A DNA stretch of 64,000 bases from Streptomyces kaniharaensis (GTDB taxonomy: Bacteria > Actinomycetota > Actinomycetes > Streptomycetales > Streptomycetaceae): positions 372,001-436,000 of the forward strand of contig NZ_WBOF01000002.1 in assembly GCF_009569385.1 (NCBI RefSeq), in the 5' to 3' direction. The position numbers and the translations under genes are program-made. The number at the start of each line of letters is the position of its first letter. The stretch's first letter is position 1. Positions 25,309 to 34,785 of the stretch are shown one piece after another. Under the pieces are notes generated by a model, which saw nothing but the letters and a program-made list of their open reading frames with translations, was not told where the DNA came from and ran no database searches.

Positions 25309-28300
25309 CGTGCTCCAGTCGGGGCGGGGCCAGCGGGGACGAGGCCGGTCTGGACGAGCGTGACGGTGCGCCGGGTGACGAGCTGGGCGCGTCCGGCGGG
25401 CAGGGTGCGGGGCTTGGCCTCGCCGAGGAACTTGCCCTCCTCCTTGGGGTAGGAGAGCAGCAGCGCGGGGTTGCCGAGCTCCCACATCCGGCGCAGCAGC
25501 GGGTCCATGACGGCCCGCATGGCGCCGGAGGTGCTGCGGGCGACGACGACGTGCAGCCCGATGTGCCCGCCCTGGGCGAGCAGCGGCACCAGCGGGGCGG
25601 TCGGGGCGGCCGTTCCGGGGGCGCCGGTGAGCAGGTCGTAGTCGTCGACGAGGACGAACAGGCGGGGCCCCTGCCACCAGTCGCGCCGGGCCAGTTGTGC
25701 GGGGGTGACGTCGGTGCCGGGCACCCGGTTGCCGACGGAGGCGACGGCGCTCTCGGCAAGCCGGGTGAGGCCGTCGGCGTCGACGGCGAGGCCGACCCGG
25801 TACGCCTCGGGCACGTCGTCGAGCAGCCCGCGGCCGGGGTCGGCCAGCAGGATGCGGGCCTCTTCGGGGCGGTAGCGGGCGGTGACGGCCCGGATCGCCA
25901 GCCGCAGCGCGTTGGTTTTGCCGGTCTCCCCGTCACCGAAGACGGCCAGGTGCGGGGTGGTGCCGAAGTCGTGCCAGGCCGGGGCGAGGCGCTGCTCGTC
26001 CCAGCCGAGGCAGAACCGCAGCTCGGGGGTGTCGTCCGGGCCCGGGAGGCGGTGGGCGTCCAGGCGGGTGGGCAGCAGGCGGACGCCGGGGGCGGCGGCG
26101 CCGGTCGCGAAGGCGTCGATCTCGGCGACCGCGGCCTTGGTGGCGGCGGTGAGGTCCTCGGTGCGGGCGGAGCTGTCGGTCCTGGGCAGCGCGGCGAGGA
26201 AGTGGTGTCCGCCGGCGGTGAGCCCGTGGCCGGGGCGGTGCGGCACGGCGGCGGCCGCCTTGGTGCCGACCTCGGACTCCATGGCGTCTCCGAGGCGCAG
26301 TTCGAGTTTGGTGCCGAGCAGGTCGCGCAGCCGGGCGCGGAGTTCGGACCAGCGGACCGCCGAGGCGACCACGTGGATGCCGAAGGAGAGGCCGCGGGCG
26401 GCGAGGTCCATGACCCGCTGCTCCAGCTCCTCGTAGTCCTGGCGGAGCGTGGCCCAGCCGTCGACGACCAGGAAGACGTCGCCGTACGGGTCGTCGGGGA
26501 GCGGGTCGCCGGACGTGCCGCCGCCCCCGCCGCGGGCGCGCAGCGCGCGGTAGGCGGCCATCGACTCCAGGCCGCGCGAGGTGAACAGCTGCTCGCGGTG
26601 CTCCAGCAGCTGGTGGAGTTCCGCGACGGTCCGCAGGACGCGGTCGCGCTCCAGGCGCGTGGCGACGGAGCCGACGTGCGGGAGTCCGGCGGTGGAGACC
26701 AGGCCGCCGCCGCCGAAGTCGAGGCAGTAGAACTGGACCTCCGCCGGGGTGTGGGTCAGGGCGAGGGCGAGGATCAGGGTGCGCAGCAGCGTGGACTTGC
26801 CGGTCTGCGGGGCGCCGACCACGCCGATGTGGCCGTCGGCGCCGGACAGGTCGGCGACCAGCAGGTCGCGCAGCTGCTCGAAGGGGCGGTCCACCGTGCC
26901 GAGCGGGACCTTCAGCGCGCCGCGCAGTCCGGGGTCGGGGGTGCCGAGGCCGCGGTCCGGGTCCGGTACGAGGCCGGGCAGCAGCTGGTCCAGGCTGGGC
27001 GGGGCGGCCAGCGGGGGCAGCCAGACCTGGCGGGCGGGCGGTCCGCCGTTCTCCAGCCGGGCGATCAGGACCTCGGAGAGGCTCTCGGCGGTCTCCCCGG
27101 CGGCGGGCTCGGCGGTCCGTCGCCGCAGCGCCTGTTCGGCGAGGGAGAGCAGCGCGGCCTCCTCCTCGGCGCGGGCGGAGGCGAGCGGCCCCTGCTGGTC
27201 GAGGCCGAAGGCGGTGACCTCCCGGGCGGGCGCGGTGCGGGCCTGCTGGTCGGGGTGCGGCGGCGCCGGCGCGGGGCCGGAGACGTAGGCGGCCTTGAAG
27301 CGCACGAGGTTGGTGGTGTCCACCTTGAGGTAGCCGTTGCCGGGGGCGGGAGGGAGTTCGTACGCGCTGGCGGTGCCGATGACGCTGCGCGACTCCATGG
27401 CGGAGAAGGTGCGCAGCGCGATCCGGTAGGACAGGTGGCCCTCGACCCGGTGGATCCGGGACTCGTCCAGGCGCTGCGAGGCGAGCAGCAGGTGGACGCC
27501 GAGGCTGCGGCCGAGCCGGCCGACGGAGACGAAGAGGTCGATGAACTCGGGCTTACTGGCGAGGAGTTCGGAGAACTCGTCGACGACGATGAGCAGCGCG
27601 GGCAGCGGGGCCAGGGTGGCCCCGGCGGCACGCGCCTTCTCGTACTCGTAGAGCGACGGGTGGCCGGCCTCGCGGAGCAGTTCCTGACGCCGGATCATCT
27701 CGCCGCTGATGGCGTCCCGCATCCGGTCGACGAGGTGGATCTCGTCGGCGAGGTTGGTGATGACGGCGGAGGTGTGCGGCAGCCGGTCGAGGCCCAGGAA
27801 GGTGGCGCCGCCCTTGAAGTCCACCAGCACCAGGTTGAGGAGCTCGGACGAGTGGGTGGCGGCCAGGCCGACGACCAGGGTGCGCAGCAGCTCGCTCTTG
27901 CCGGAGCCGGTGGCGCCGATCAGCAGTCCGTGCGGTCCCATGCCGCCCTGCGCCGACTCCTTGAGGTCCAGTTCGACGACCTCGCCGTCCTCGGTGAGGC
28001 CGATCGGCACCTTGAGGCGGGCGTCCTGGGCCTGGCGGGGGCGCCAGCGGGCGGCGACGTCGAAGCCGCGGACGTCGCGGATGCCGAGCAGGGCTGCCAG
28101 GTCGAGGTCGGACTCCAGGGGACGGTCCCGCAGGTCGGCGCCGCCGCCCGTGCGCAGCGGTGCGAGCGCCCGTGCCAGGGTGTCGGCCTCGGCGGGGCCG
28201 AGCCGGTCGGCGCGGGCGGTGACGGTCTCCGGTCCGGCGGGGAACTCGACCCGGCCGTCGCGGGCGGTCAGCCGGAGCACCCGGGGGCCGCCGGGGACGG

Positions 28301-29339
28301 TGCCGGTGAGGTCGAGGAGGACGACGCCGCGCAGGCCGGCGCCGAGCAGGCGGGAGGTCTCGGGGAGGCGGACGCCCTGGGCGACGACCACCGTGAACGG
28401 CTCGGCCACGCTCGGGGTGGAGCCGGTGTCGTGGTCCGGGCGGTCGCGGACGGCAGGGCCGAGGAGGTCCAGCAGCGCGTCGTGGTCGGCGGCGGCGAGC
28501 CGGACGGGGCCGGCGGCGTCCTCCTCCTGCGGGTGGGCGTTGTGCGGCAGCCACTTCAGCCAGTCCCAGTCCCGCCGGCCGGCGTCGTCGGCGAGCACGG
28601 CGACGCGCAGCTCGTCGGGCGAGTGGAGGACTGCGAGCTGGGCGACCATCGCGCGGGCCAGGGCGAGCGCGTCCGCGTGCTCGCCGGCGAACTCGACGGC
28701 GGTGAAGCGTTGCAGGGAGACCGGGACGGGCAGGTGCGGCACTGTCTGGTGGGCGCGGGTGAAGCGGCGCAGCGAGATCGCGCAGAGCGGTTCGAGGTCC
28801 TCGACCGGCTTGGTCCTGGGGGGCAGGAACTCCAGGGCGGCGCGGCGCGTGCCGGTGCCGATCCGGACCCGGGCGAAGTCCTGGTCGCCGGGCCGACGCT
28901 CCCAGAGCCGGGGGCCCGGCACCAGGGTCCACAGGTCGGCCGGGTCGGGGTTGTCCCAGAGCAGGGCGGCGCGCTGCTGTTCGGCGGCCTGCCGGGCCTG
29001 CCGGCGCTTCTGGGCCAGGTAGCGAAGGTAGTCGCGGCGCTCGGCGCGGACCCGGCGGCGGCGTTCGGCACCGGGGCGGCCGATCTGGACCAGGGTCATG
29101 CTGACCATGGCGACGCCCATCATCCCGGACATCGTGTACATCGCCGGCCCACCGTTGCCGACGGAGAACATCAGCACCATCGCCCCGGCGCCGAGGCCCA
29201 TCGGCAGGTACGTCAGCACGGAGCCGAAGTCCGCGGTGGCGGGCTCGCCGAGCACCGGCGGCTCGGCCAGTTCGACCTGTTCCTCCGGCGGGCGGGGGCC
29301 CTCGGCGCGTGGTGGGCGCTTGACGACCACGGTGCTCAC
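25305..29339 (-). CDS. eccC: Type VII secretion ATPase EccC (fused EccCa-EccCb)
   Basis: The 1344-residue protein has two membrane helices at residues ~40-85. Three FtsK/SpoIIIE-type ATPase domains follow: Walker A GATGSGKSELLRTL near residue 475 with Walker B LLIVVDEFSELL near 580; GAPQTGKSTLLRTL near 837 with FLVVDGWATL; and GDGETGKTNALRLA near 1133 with LFVLVDDYDLL. EccCa and EccCb are therefore one polypeptide. EccC recognises WXG100 substrates and powers export. The GTG at 29339 has GGGAGAG upstream. It is the first gene of the minus-strand ESX operon, divergent from the lectin-domain gene. Confidence 0.96.
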   Translation of the reverse strand: MSTVVVKRPPRAEGPRPPEEQVELAEPPVLGEPATADFGSVLTYLPMGLGAGAMVLMFSVGNGGPAMYTMSGMMGVAMVSMTLVQIGRPGAERRRRVRAERRDYLRYLAQKRRQARQAAEQQRAALLWDNPDPADLWTLVPGPRLWERRPGDQDFARVRIGTGTRRAALEFLPPRTKPVEDLEPLCAISLRRFTRAHQTVPHLPVPVSLQRFTAVEFAGEHADALALARAMVAQLAVLHSPDELRVAVLADDAGRRDWDWLKWLPHNAHPQEEDAAGPVRLAAADHDALLDLLGPAVRDRPDHDTGSTPSVAEPFTVVVAQGVRLPETSRLLGAGLRGVVLLDLTGTVPGGPRVLRLTARDGRVEFPAGPETVTARADRLGPAEADTLARALAPLRTGGGADLRDRPLESDLDLAALLGIRDVRGFDVAARWRPRQAQDARLKVPIGLTEDGEVVELDLKESAQGGMGPHGLLIGATGSGKSELLRTLVVGLAATHSSELLNLVLVDFKGGATFLGLDRLPHTSAVITNLADEIHLVDRMRDAISGEMIRRQELLREAGHPSLYEYEKARAAGATLAPLPALLIVVDEFSELLASKPEFIDLFVSVGRLGRSLGVHLLLASQRLDESRIHRVEGHLSYRIALRTFSAMESRSVIGTASAYELPPAPGNGYLKVDTTNLVRFKAAYVSGPAPAPPHPDQQARTAPAREVTAFGLDQQGPLASARAEEEAALLSLAEQALRRRTAEPAAGETAESLSEVLIARLENGGPPARQVWLPPLAAPPSLDQLLPGLVPDPDRGLGTPDPGLRGALKVPLGTVDRPFEQLRDLLVADLSGADGHIGVVGAPQTGKSTLLRTLILALALTHTPAEVQFYCLDFGGGGLVSTAGLPHVGSVATRLERDRVLRTVAELHQLLEHREQLFTSRGLESMAAYRALRARGGGGGTSGDPLPDDPYGDVFLVVDGWATLRQDYEELEQRVMDLAARGLSFGIHVVASAVRWSELRARLRDLLGTKLELRLGDAMESEVGTKAAAAVPHRPGHGLTAGGHHFLAALPRTDSSARTEDLTAATKAAVAEIDAFATGAAAPGVRLLPTRLDAHRLPGPDDTPELRFCLGWDEQRLAPAWHDFGTTPHLAVFGDGETGKTNALRLAIRAVTARYRPEEARILLADPGRGLLDDVPEAYRVGLAVDADGLTRLAESAVASVGNRVPGTDVTPAQLARRDWWQGPRLFVLVDDYDLLTGAPGTAAPTAPLVPLLAQGGHIGLHVVVARSTSGAMRAVMDPLLRRMWELGNPALLLSYPKEEGKFLGEAKPRTLPAGRAQLVTRRTVTLVQTGLVPAGPAPTGAR

Positions 29340-29763
29340 GTCCGGTTCTCTCCCGTCTCTCCCGTGCCCCGGGCTGCGGAGCCGGGCGGTTCGCTGTGCG
29401 TCGGCAGCCTAGGGAGATGCGGCGGGCCCGCCCTGCCGTCACGGCCCTTCGCTGTCCCGGCGGACCAGGAAGCGTGTCCGGTGGGGCAACCGGACGGCGG
29501 GCGGGGCCGCGGTGTCCGGTGGGGATCTGCACCTTGAGGCAACGAATCCCGTGCGAAGGGTCCACGTCCGCGCCAGGGGCGGGGCGGGCGGCCGGTCGGG
29601 GCGGTTGACTGGCGGCGGCCTCGCCGTCCGTGTGCGCCGGCCGTGCCCGTGCGAGTCGCCCGGGCACCGGTCAGCGGCCGGGCCGGTCGTTCCTCCCCCG
29701 TGCGCCCGATCGACCGCCGCGGCACGGACGTGCGGGGCCGACGAAGAGTGGAAGCAGAGACAT
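29340..29763. other. Divergent intergenic region between eccC and lectin-domain gene
   Basis: These 424 bases separate two divergent starts and must hold the promoters of the ESX operon and of the ricin-domain gene. I see no strong -35/-10 match, operator palindrome or convincing small gene. Open frames crossing it are GC-driven extensions of neighbouring genes. Confidence 0.5.
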
Positions 29764-31071
29764 ATGGATCGCGTGACGCCGTCCACCGACCCGCCGGGCG
29801 GGTCCGCCGAACTCCCGCCCGGTGGCGCCCCGTCGGCCGGGAGCGGCCCGGGCGGGGCACTCTGGGACCGCGCCCTGCCGTGGGAAGCCGCCGCCGGAGC
29901 CGGTTCCGGCCCCGCGCCGGCGAAAGCCCCGGCCGGTCCGGCGGCCGGCGAGCCGGATGCCGGGGAACCCGAGCCCGGGGAACCCGAGGCCGGCACTGCC
30001 CGGCCGGAGCGCACCGGCGGCGAGCCCGCCCGGCCGGAGCGCACCCCCGCCGGGGAGCCCGGCACCGGAACCGCCGGTACCGGGCCCGTCACCGCACGGA
30101 AGGAGCGGAAGCCCCACGCGGAGTCCGCGCAACGCGCCGGCGCCGAGGAGGAACAGCCGGAGCGGAGCGCCCGGATCGCCGGGGTGCTGGTCGCCGCCGG
30201 AGTGCTGGTCGCCCTCGCCGTGACGGCCGTGTCAGTCACCGCCGGTCCCAGAGGCGAGGAGCACCCGGCGAACGGAGTGCTGCCGACCGGTCCGGTCCTT
30301 ACCGCACCCCGCGTCCCGGGGACCCAGGGCAGCGTCCCGGCCACGGCGGACGCTTCCCCCGGGAGCACCACCACCGCGACCACCGCGGCCTCGCCGTCCG
30401 CCACCGGGCCGGTGGACGGCCCGCTGGAGGCCGGACCGTTGCCCGGGACCGCCCCGGCGACGCCTGCGGGCAACCCCGCCGCCGCGCCCGGCGCCCCGGC
30501 CGCGCCCCAGCCGGCAAGCGGACCGGCCGCCCCGCCGAAGGCCCAGCAGCCCGGCGCCCCGGCCGCGAACCCGGCCCAGCCGGCCGCTCCGGCGGGCAGC
30601 CGGCCTCAGGCGGCGGCCCAGCCCGCGGCACCGGCACCGGCCGCGGCACAGCCCGCGCCGCCGACACCGGCGCCCGCCCCGGCCCCGAGCGGCCGGATGG
30701 TCGCCGGCTACGAGTCCGACCGGTGCGTCGAGGTGTCGGCGCGCGCCGCCGTGGACGGCTCCCCGCTGCGGTTGTGGGACTGCACCGGCGGCGCGGCGCA
30801 GACCTGGGACTTCCGGCCGGACGGCACCGTCCGCGCGATGGGGATGTGCCTGGACGTCGCCGGCGCCTCGGCCGACGACGGCACGGTGATCCAGCTGGCG
30901 CGCTGCAACGGCGGCTGGGCCCAGCAGTTCGGCCTCAACCCCGCGCACGACCTGGTCAACACCCACCTGGGCAAGTGCGTCGACGCCCGGGACCACGGCT
31001 CCGGGAACGGCACGGGGCTCCAGTTGTGGGAGTGCACGGGCACGTCGAACCAGAAGTGGTACCTGCGCTGA
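29764..31071 (+). CDS. Single-pass membrane protein with C-terminal ricin-type lectin domain
   Basis: The 435-residue protein has a Pro/Gly/Glu-rich cytosolic N-terminus (~140 residues). One transmembrane helix lies at about residues 141-162 (IAGVLVAAGVLVALAVTAVSV), then a long Ala/Pro-rich stalk. The C-terminal beta-trefoil-like lectin domain begins at about 318, with SGRMVAGYESDRCVEVSA, PLRLWDCTGGAAQTWDF and LQLWECTGTSNQKWYLR. The QxW motifs and paired cysteines are those of ricin-B/RICIN domains, which bind sugars. I chose ATG 29764 because GGAAGCAGAGA precedes it and the upstream frame is low complexity. It probably presents a carbohydrate-binding module outside the membrane. Confidence 0.8.
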   Translation: MDRVTPSTDPPGGSAELPPGGAPSAGSGPGGALWDRALPWEAAAGAGSGPAPAKAPAGPAAGEPDAGEPEPGEPEAGTARPERTGGEPARPERTPAGEPGTGTAGTGPVTARKERKPHAESAQRAGAEEEQPERSARIAGVLVAAGVLVALAVTAVSVTAGPRGEEHPANGVLPTGPVLTAPRVPGTQGSVPATADASPGSTTTATTAASPSATGPVDGPLEAGPLPGTAPATPAGNPAAAPGAPAAPQPASGPAAPPKAQQPGAPAANPAQPAAPAGSRPQAAAQPAAPAPAAAQPAPPTPAPAPAPSGRMVAGYESDRCVEVSARAAVDGSPLRLWDCTGGAAQTWDFRPDGTVRAMGMCLDVAGASADDGTVIQLARCNGGWAQQFGLNPAHDLVNTHLGKCVDARDHGSGNGTGLQLWECTGTSNQKWYLR

Positions 31072-31077
31072 CCGTCC

Positions 31078-31115
31078 GTCCGGGCCGCCCCACCGGGCGG
31101 CGGGGCGGCCCGGAC
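31078..31115 (+). terminator. Strong hairpin between convergent genes
   Basis: A 14-base perfect inverted repeat (31078-31091 and 31102-31115, GTCCGGGCCGCCCC and its complement) surrounds a 10-base loop, just 6 bases after the lectin gene stop. It has no T run, as is usual for streptomycete terminators, and may act for both convergent genes. Confidence 0.75.
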
Positions 31116-31163
31116 CGTTCGGGGTGCATCCGGCGGTCCGGGCCAGGGGCGCGCCCGACCGGC

Positions 31164-31898
31164 TCAGAACACGCCCGACCGGATCGCGTGCACCACAGCG
31201 TGGGTCCGGTTGCGGAAGCCGAACCGGGTCATCATGCCGCTGACGATGTTCTTGATGGTCCGTTCGGAGTAGCTCAGCTCCCGGGCGATGTCGGCGGTGT
31301 CGAGGCCGTCGGCCAGCAGCCGCAGCACGGCGACCTCGCGGGTCTCCAGGCCGGCCGCGGTCAGGCCGCGCGGGCCCAGCACGTCGCGCTGGACCGAGCG
31401 GAAGCCGTCCACCAGCCAGCCCTGGACGGCCGGGGGCAGGTCGGTGCCGCCGACGGCCACCCGGCGGACCGCCTCCAGCACCCTGTCGAAGTCGCATTGC
31501 TGGCGCCAGAGCACGCTGCGCAGGCCGAGCTCGACCGCGCGCAGCACCTGGTGCTCGCGGATGCTCTCGGTGACCAGGACGACGCCGAGGCCGGGGTTGT
31601 CGGACCGGGCCGCGAACTCCTCCAGCCGGGTCATGGTCTCCTCGGTGACCCCGGTGGTGAGCAGCAGCGCGACGTCCGCGAGCGGGAACTCGTCGTCCTG
31701 CAGCAGCCGAAGGCCAGGGTGGCGGCGCAGCCCGAGGCTCGTCCCCTCGCCGGTGATCGGGTCGCTCGCGAGCACCGCGACGGCGATCGTCCGGATCACG
31801 CCGACGTCCCTCGGGGCGCTCGGGCCGCGGCGGGCGGGGGCCGGGACCGCGACCGGCTCGGGGGCGGTCGGGGTCCTCGGGGTCGTAATGGTGTTCAT
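31164..31898 (-). CDS. LuxR-family response-regulator-like protein with atypical receiver
   Basis: The 244-residue protein ends in a LuxR/NarL HTH: LETREVAVLRLLADGLDTADIARELSYSERTIKNIV, then MMTRFGFRNRTHAVVHAIRSG. The N-terminal half follows a receiver-like alpha/beta pattern, but the strand that should end in the phospho-acceptor Asp reads ADVALLLTTG. The switch Lys region reads GLRSVLWRQQ, so phosphorylation by a histidine kinase is unlikely. No kinase gene is adjacent. A first-position Ala/Pro-rich stretch (~35 residues) may be translated or the start may be further in. It could regulate the ESX operon, but that is only neighbourhood inference. Confidence 0.8.
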   Translation of the reverse strand: MNTITTPRTPTAPEPVAVPAPARRGPSAPRDVGVIRTIAVAVLASDPITGEGTSLGLRRHPGLRLLQDDEFPLADVALLLTTGVTEETMTRLEEFAARSDNPGLGVVLVTESIREHQVLRAVELGLRSVLWRQQCDFDRVLEAVRRVAVGGTDLPPAVQGWLVDGFRSVQRDVLGPRGLTAAGLETREVAVLRLLADGLDTADIARELSYSERTIKNIVSGMMTRFGFRNRTHAVVHAIRSGVF

Positions 31899-32093
31899 GG
31901 GGTTCGGGCTCGCCTGTCCTCGACGGTTCGGAGATCGATGACGCTAGGCGGGCCCTCTTGGTGGGAACTTGCAAGTGGGTTGCAGGGCGCGCCGCGCACC
32001 GCCCGGGGATGGGGACACCCGGACGGTGCGCGGCGCGGTGCACCGGTGACCGGGGGTTCACCGGCGGTCCTCAGGTGCGACCGTGGCGGCGGG

Positions 32094-32453
32094 TCACCAG
32101 CGGTAGTAGCCCGCCGACCAGGCGTTCCCGGTGGTCGAGACGCCGGTGCCGGTCGCGTCGTCGAAGGAGAAGGAGCCGATGACGGCGCCGTTGGCCTGGT
32201 GGAGGACGACGATGTCCTTGCTCTGGCCGCTAACGCCGATCGTGGCGCAGGTGCCCGGGTCCACGATCCTGGTGGCGAAGTGCCGGTCGGGGAACTCCGC
32301 GTAGGAGGAGTAGTAGCCGTCGGAGCAGAGGGTGAACTGCCCCGGCGTCGCGGCCTGGGCCGCACCGGCCGGGGCGAGGGCGGTCGCGAGGGCGGCGGCG
32401 CCCAGGGCGGCGGCAGTGGCGAGGCGGCGCGGGATCGTTCCGTTCGGGCTCAT
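32094..32453 (-). CDS. Small secreted protein with Sec signal peptide
   Basis: The 119-residue protein has a clear signal peptide: basic n-region, ATAAALGAAALATALAPAGAAQA, with likely cleavage after AQA near residue 34. The mature ~85 residues (FTLCSDGYYSSYAEFPDRHFATRIVDPGTCATIGV) hold two cysteines that could form a disulfide, and look like a compact beta-sandwich. The ATG at 32453 has GGGAGA upstream. The family is not recognised; such proteins are common in Streptomyces. Longer upstream frame was rejected because the signal peptide must be N-terminal. Confidence 0.8.
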   Translation of the reverse strand: MSPNGTIPRRLATAAALGAAALATALAPAGAAQAATPGQFTLCSDGYYSSYAEFPDRHFATRIVDPGTCATIGVSGQSKDIVVLHQANGAVIGSFSFDDATGTGVSTTGNAWSAGYYRW

Positions 32454-32869
32454 CAAGGTCTCCCGGAGGGGTCGTCGGATCATCTGACCCCGTGAGGTAA
32501 CCGCGCGCAGGCCGGTCCCGTCACCGGCCCGGGGCGCGCGGTGTCCCTCGGGCCACCGGTCGCTGCCCCGGGGACCCTCGACGGCCCGCGCACCGCCGCC
32601 CGGCCACCAGGCCGGGGCGCCCGCAGCTGCCAGCGCGAGCAGGCCCGCGGCGGCCAGCGCCGGGGCCCGCCCGGCGGGCGAGCCGGCGCCGAGCTTGGCG
32701 AGCGCCCTGGCCAGCCCGGACTCCCCCCGGGGGCGACGCCGAGATCGCCCTCGGCCGGCCCGGAACCCCACTGCGACCTGCGCATTCGCTCAGGCCGGCG
32801 CCTCGACTTTTGGGTCGAGGCGCCGGAGAGTGAGGAAGGCGTGGGCGGCGGTGGTCCGCTCGACTACCC
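32454..32869. other. Non-coding or eroded stretch
   Basis: No gene is supported here. On the minus strand an open frame holds a hydrophobic segment (APALAAAGLLALAAAGAPAWW) near 32640, which could be the relic of a membrane protein, but it lacks a convincing start or relative. The right part leads into the decayed GNAT fragment. Confidence 0.4.
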
Positions 32870-33268
32870 ACCGGGTATCGCGGTCTTCGAGCACGGCCAG
32901 ATCGTCGGTCAGCAGACGATCGCCGCCCGCAACTACGCGATCCTGCGTGAGGTCAACACCGGTTCCTGGATAGGCCTTCGACACCAGGGACGAGGCATCG
33001 GCACCGAAATGCGCGCAGCCGTCCTCCACGTGGCAGTCGCAGGGCTGGAAGCAGCCGAGGCAACCTCCGGCGCCTTCGCGGACAACCCGTCATCGTTCCA
33101 GGTGTCCAGCAGCCCGGCTACGAGCCAGACGGCATCGAGCACCTCACCGTGCGCGGCCAGGTCACCATCATGCGCCGACTGCGGCTCACCCGCGCGCGGT
33201 GGGAGAAACACCAGCAAGCAAGCGTCTCAATCGACGGACTCGACGCCTGTCTGCCGTGCGCGGCCTGA
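32870..33268 (+). pseudogene. GNAT acetyltransferase remnant with frameshift
   Basis: Frame one reads IAVFEHGQIVGQQTIAARNY, then REVNTGSWIGLRHQGRGIGTEMRAAVLH and GAFADNPSSF. This is the acetyl-CoA binding core (Q-GxGxx-style RGIGTEMR) of a GNAT enzyme. After about 33105 the reading must shift one frame to continue as GYEPDGIEHLTVRGQVTIMRRLRL and IDGLDACLP before a TGA at 33266. The N-terminal part of the family is missing. The gene is therefore truncated and frameshifted. Confidence 0.75.
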
Positions 33269-33414
33269 CGGACAAGACCGACGAATAACTCGTTCACGCT
33301 GCGTCGCGTTCCTCCCGCACCTGGTCAAGCACTTCGTCGCTGCCGGGCGGGCTCGGCATCATCTCGCTTGTTCCGGGTACGTTGCTTTCTTCGAACACAT
33401 CATCAGGGGGAGCA

Positions 33415-34785
33415 TTGACGGAGCCGTCGTTGGACCTGACCGACCGGTTGGTCAGCGCCGTGATCGCAAGGGACGCCGCCACGGTGCGGGCCTGTCTGGA
33501 GCAAGGCGCGGCGCCGGACACCTTGGGCTCCGATGGCTTGCCCCTGCTCTGCACCGCTGTGGCCGGGCTCGATCACCTCACCGCCGAGGTCCTGGTCGAC
33601 GGGGGCGCCAACCAGGACCGTGAGCTTCCGGACGGCAGCACGCCGCTTGTGCGGGCAGTCGACACCGGCTCCCCCGCGCTGGTCACCGTGGTACTCGGAG
33701 ATGCTCCTCGGCTCCGTGTGCCCAAAGCTTCGCAACGACAACTGCTCGACCTGGCTCGGCACTGGTACGAGATCGGCGTGGTCGAGGAACTGCGCCGCCG
33801 GACCGGAGCTGCCGGCCCGGCCGTCACGCATCGGATCGATGACGCCCACGGCGACACGATCGACGAGGTTTCCCTCGGCGGGCTCACCGTACGGGCCGGA
33901 CACGGGGCCATCCTCACCCACCTGGAGTGGCGGTTCGGTGTACTACCGCCCCTCGCTGAAGTGATGGCACGCGCCGTCCCGCACGCGGAGGACGGGGACA
34001 GTAACTGGTTCGCCGCCTCCTACTATCTGAGCCAGCGCCGGGGCCCACGCATATGGTCCGAGCTCACCGCTCTGCGTCACCATCCCGATCCCACGCACCG
34101 TCGTTTCCTGGCGTCGGTTCTGTGGCACCGGGGCTTTCTCGCGACGGCGGACCGCGCATCGGACGTCGCCCGCGATGTCGACTTCCTGGCGTCCTGGGCA
34201 CAGGACGAGCCCGACGGGCACGTGCTCGCCAACATCCTGGGCGTCTACAACGGTGGGGAGCATCCGGACCAGGAGGCCATCGGCCTGCAGTACACCAACC
34301 ATCCGGACCCGCGCGTACGCAGCGAGGTGGCGTTCTGTCTGAGCCGGGAGCGGACCGCACGCAGTGAGGCGGCAACGTCCGCATTGCTCGGCATGGTTCG
34401 CGATCCCGATCCCAAGGTCCGGGCCGCTGTGGCCCAGGTGTTCGCCCCACGGTTCACGCTCGACAATCAGCTCGCTCCGGCGATCCGGGACGCCCTGCTT
34501 CTGCTGCTTCGCGACGACGCCCTCTGGGTACGGCGCCACGCTGCCGAGTCCCTCGCGCTCTCCGATGACCGGACCACCCCCAGTCTGGACGCCTTCCTCA
34601 CACTCCTCGACGAGGAGGACAAAGACCTGCGCCTGGAGGCGGCCTTCGCGCTCGCCCGCCGCGACGATCCACGGGCCGAGCAGGCGTACCAGCGGATCGG
34701 ACCGCTCGATGCCTTCTCCGAGCACGACCACCGACTGTTCGCCCTTTGGCGGTACCGCACACGCAACCAACCCGACCGAGTCTGA
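33415..34785 (+). CDS. Ankyrin- and HEAT-repeat protein
   Basis: The ~456-residue protein has an N-terminal ankyrin-like block (VSAVIARDAATVRACLEQGAAP; DGLPLLCTAVAGLDHLTAEVLVDGGAN; GSTPLVRAVDTGSPALVTVVL). Its C-terminal half has HEAT-like repeats built around paired helices (HPDPRVRSEVAFCLSRE; DPDPKVRAAVAQVFAPRF; DDALWVRRHAAESLAL; DKDLRLEAAFALARRDDP). Both repeat types mediate protein binding; no catalytic motif is present. I prefer the TTG at 33415 just after GGGGGAG; a TTG at 33382 is possible. The downstream neighbour is the transposon cluster. Confidence 0.75.
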   Translation: MTEPSLDLTDRLVSAVIARDAATVRACLEQGAAPDTLGSDGLPLLCTAVAGLDHLTAEVLVDGGANQDRELPDGSTPLVRAVDTGSPALVTVVLGDAPRLRVPKASQRQLLDLARHWYEIGVVEELRRRTGAAGPAVTHRIDDAHGDTIDEVSLGGLTVRAGHGAILTHLEWRFGVLPPLAEVMARAVPHAEDGDSNWFAASYYLSQRRGPRIWSELTALRHHPDPTHRRFLASVLWHRGFLATADRASDVARDVDFLASWAQDEPDGHVLANILGVYNGGEHPDQEAIGLQYTNHPDPRVRSEVAFCLSRERTARSEAATSALLGMVRDPDPKVRAAVAQVFAPRFTLDNQLAPAIRDALLLLLRDDALWVRRHAAESLALSDDRTTPSLDAFLTLLDEEDKDLRLEAAFALARRDDPRAEQAYQRIGPLDAFSEHDHRLFALWRYRTRNQPDRV

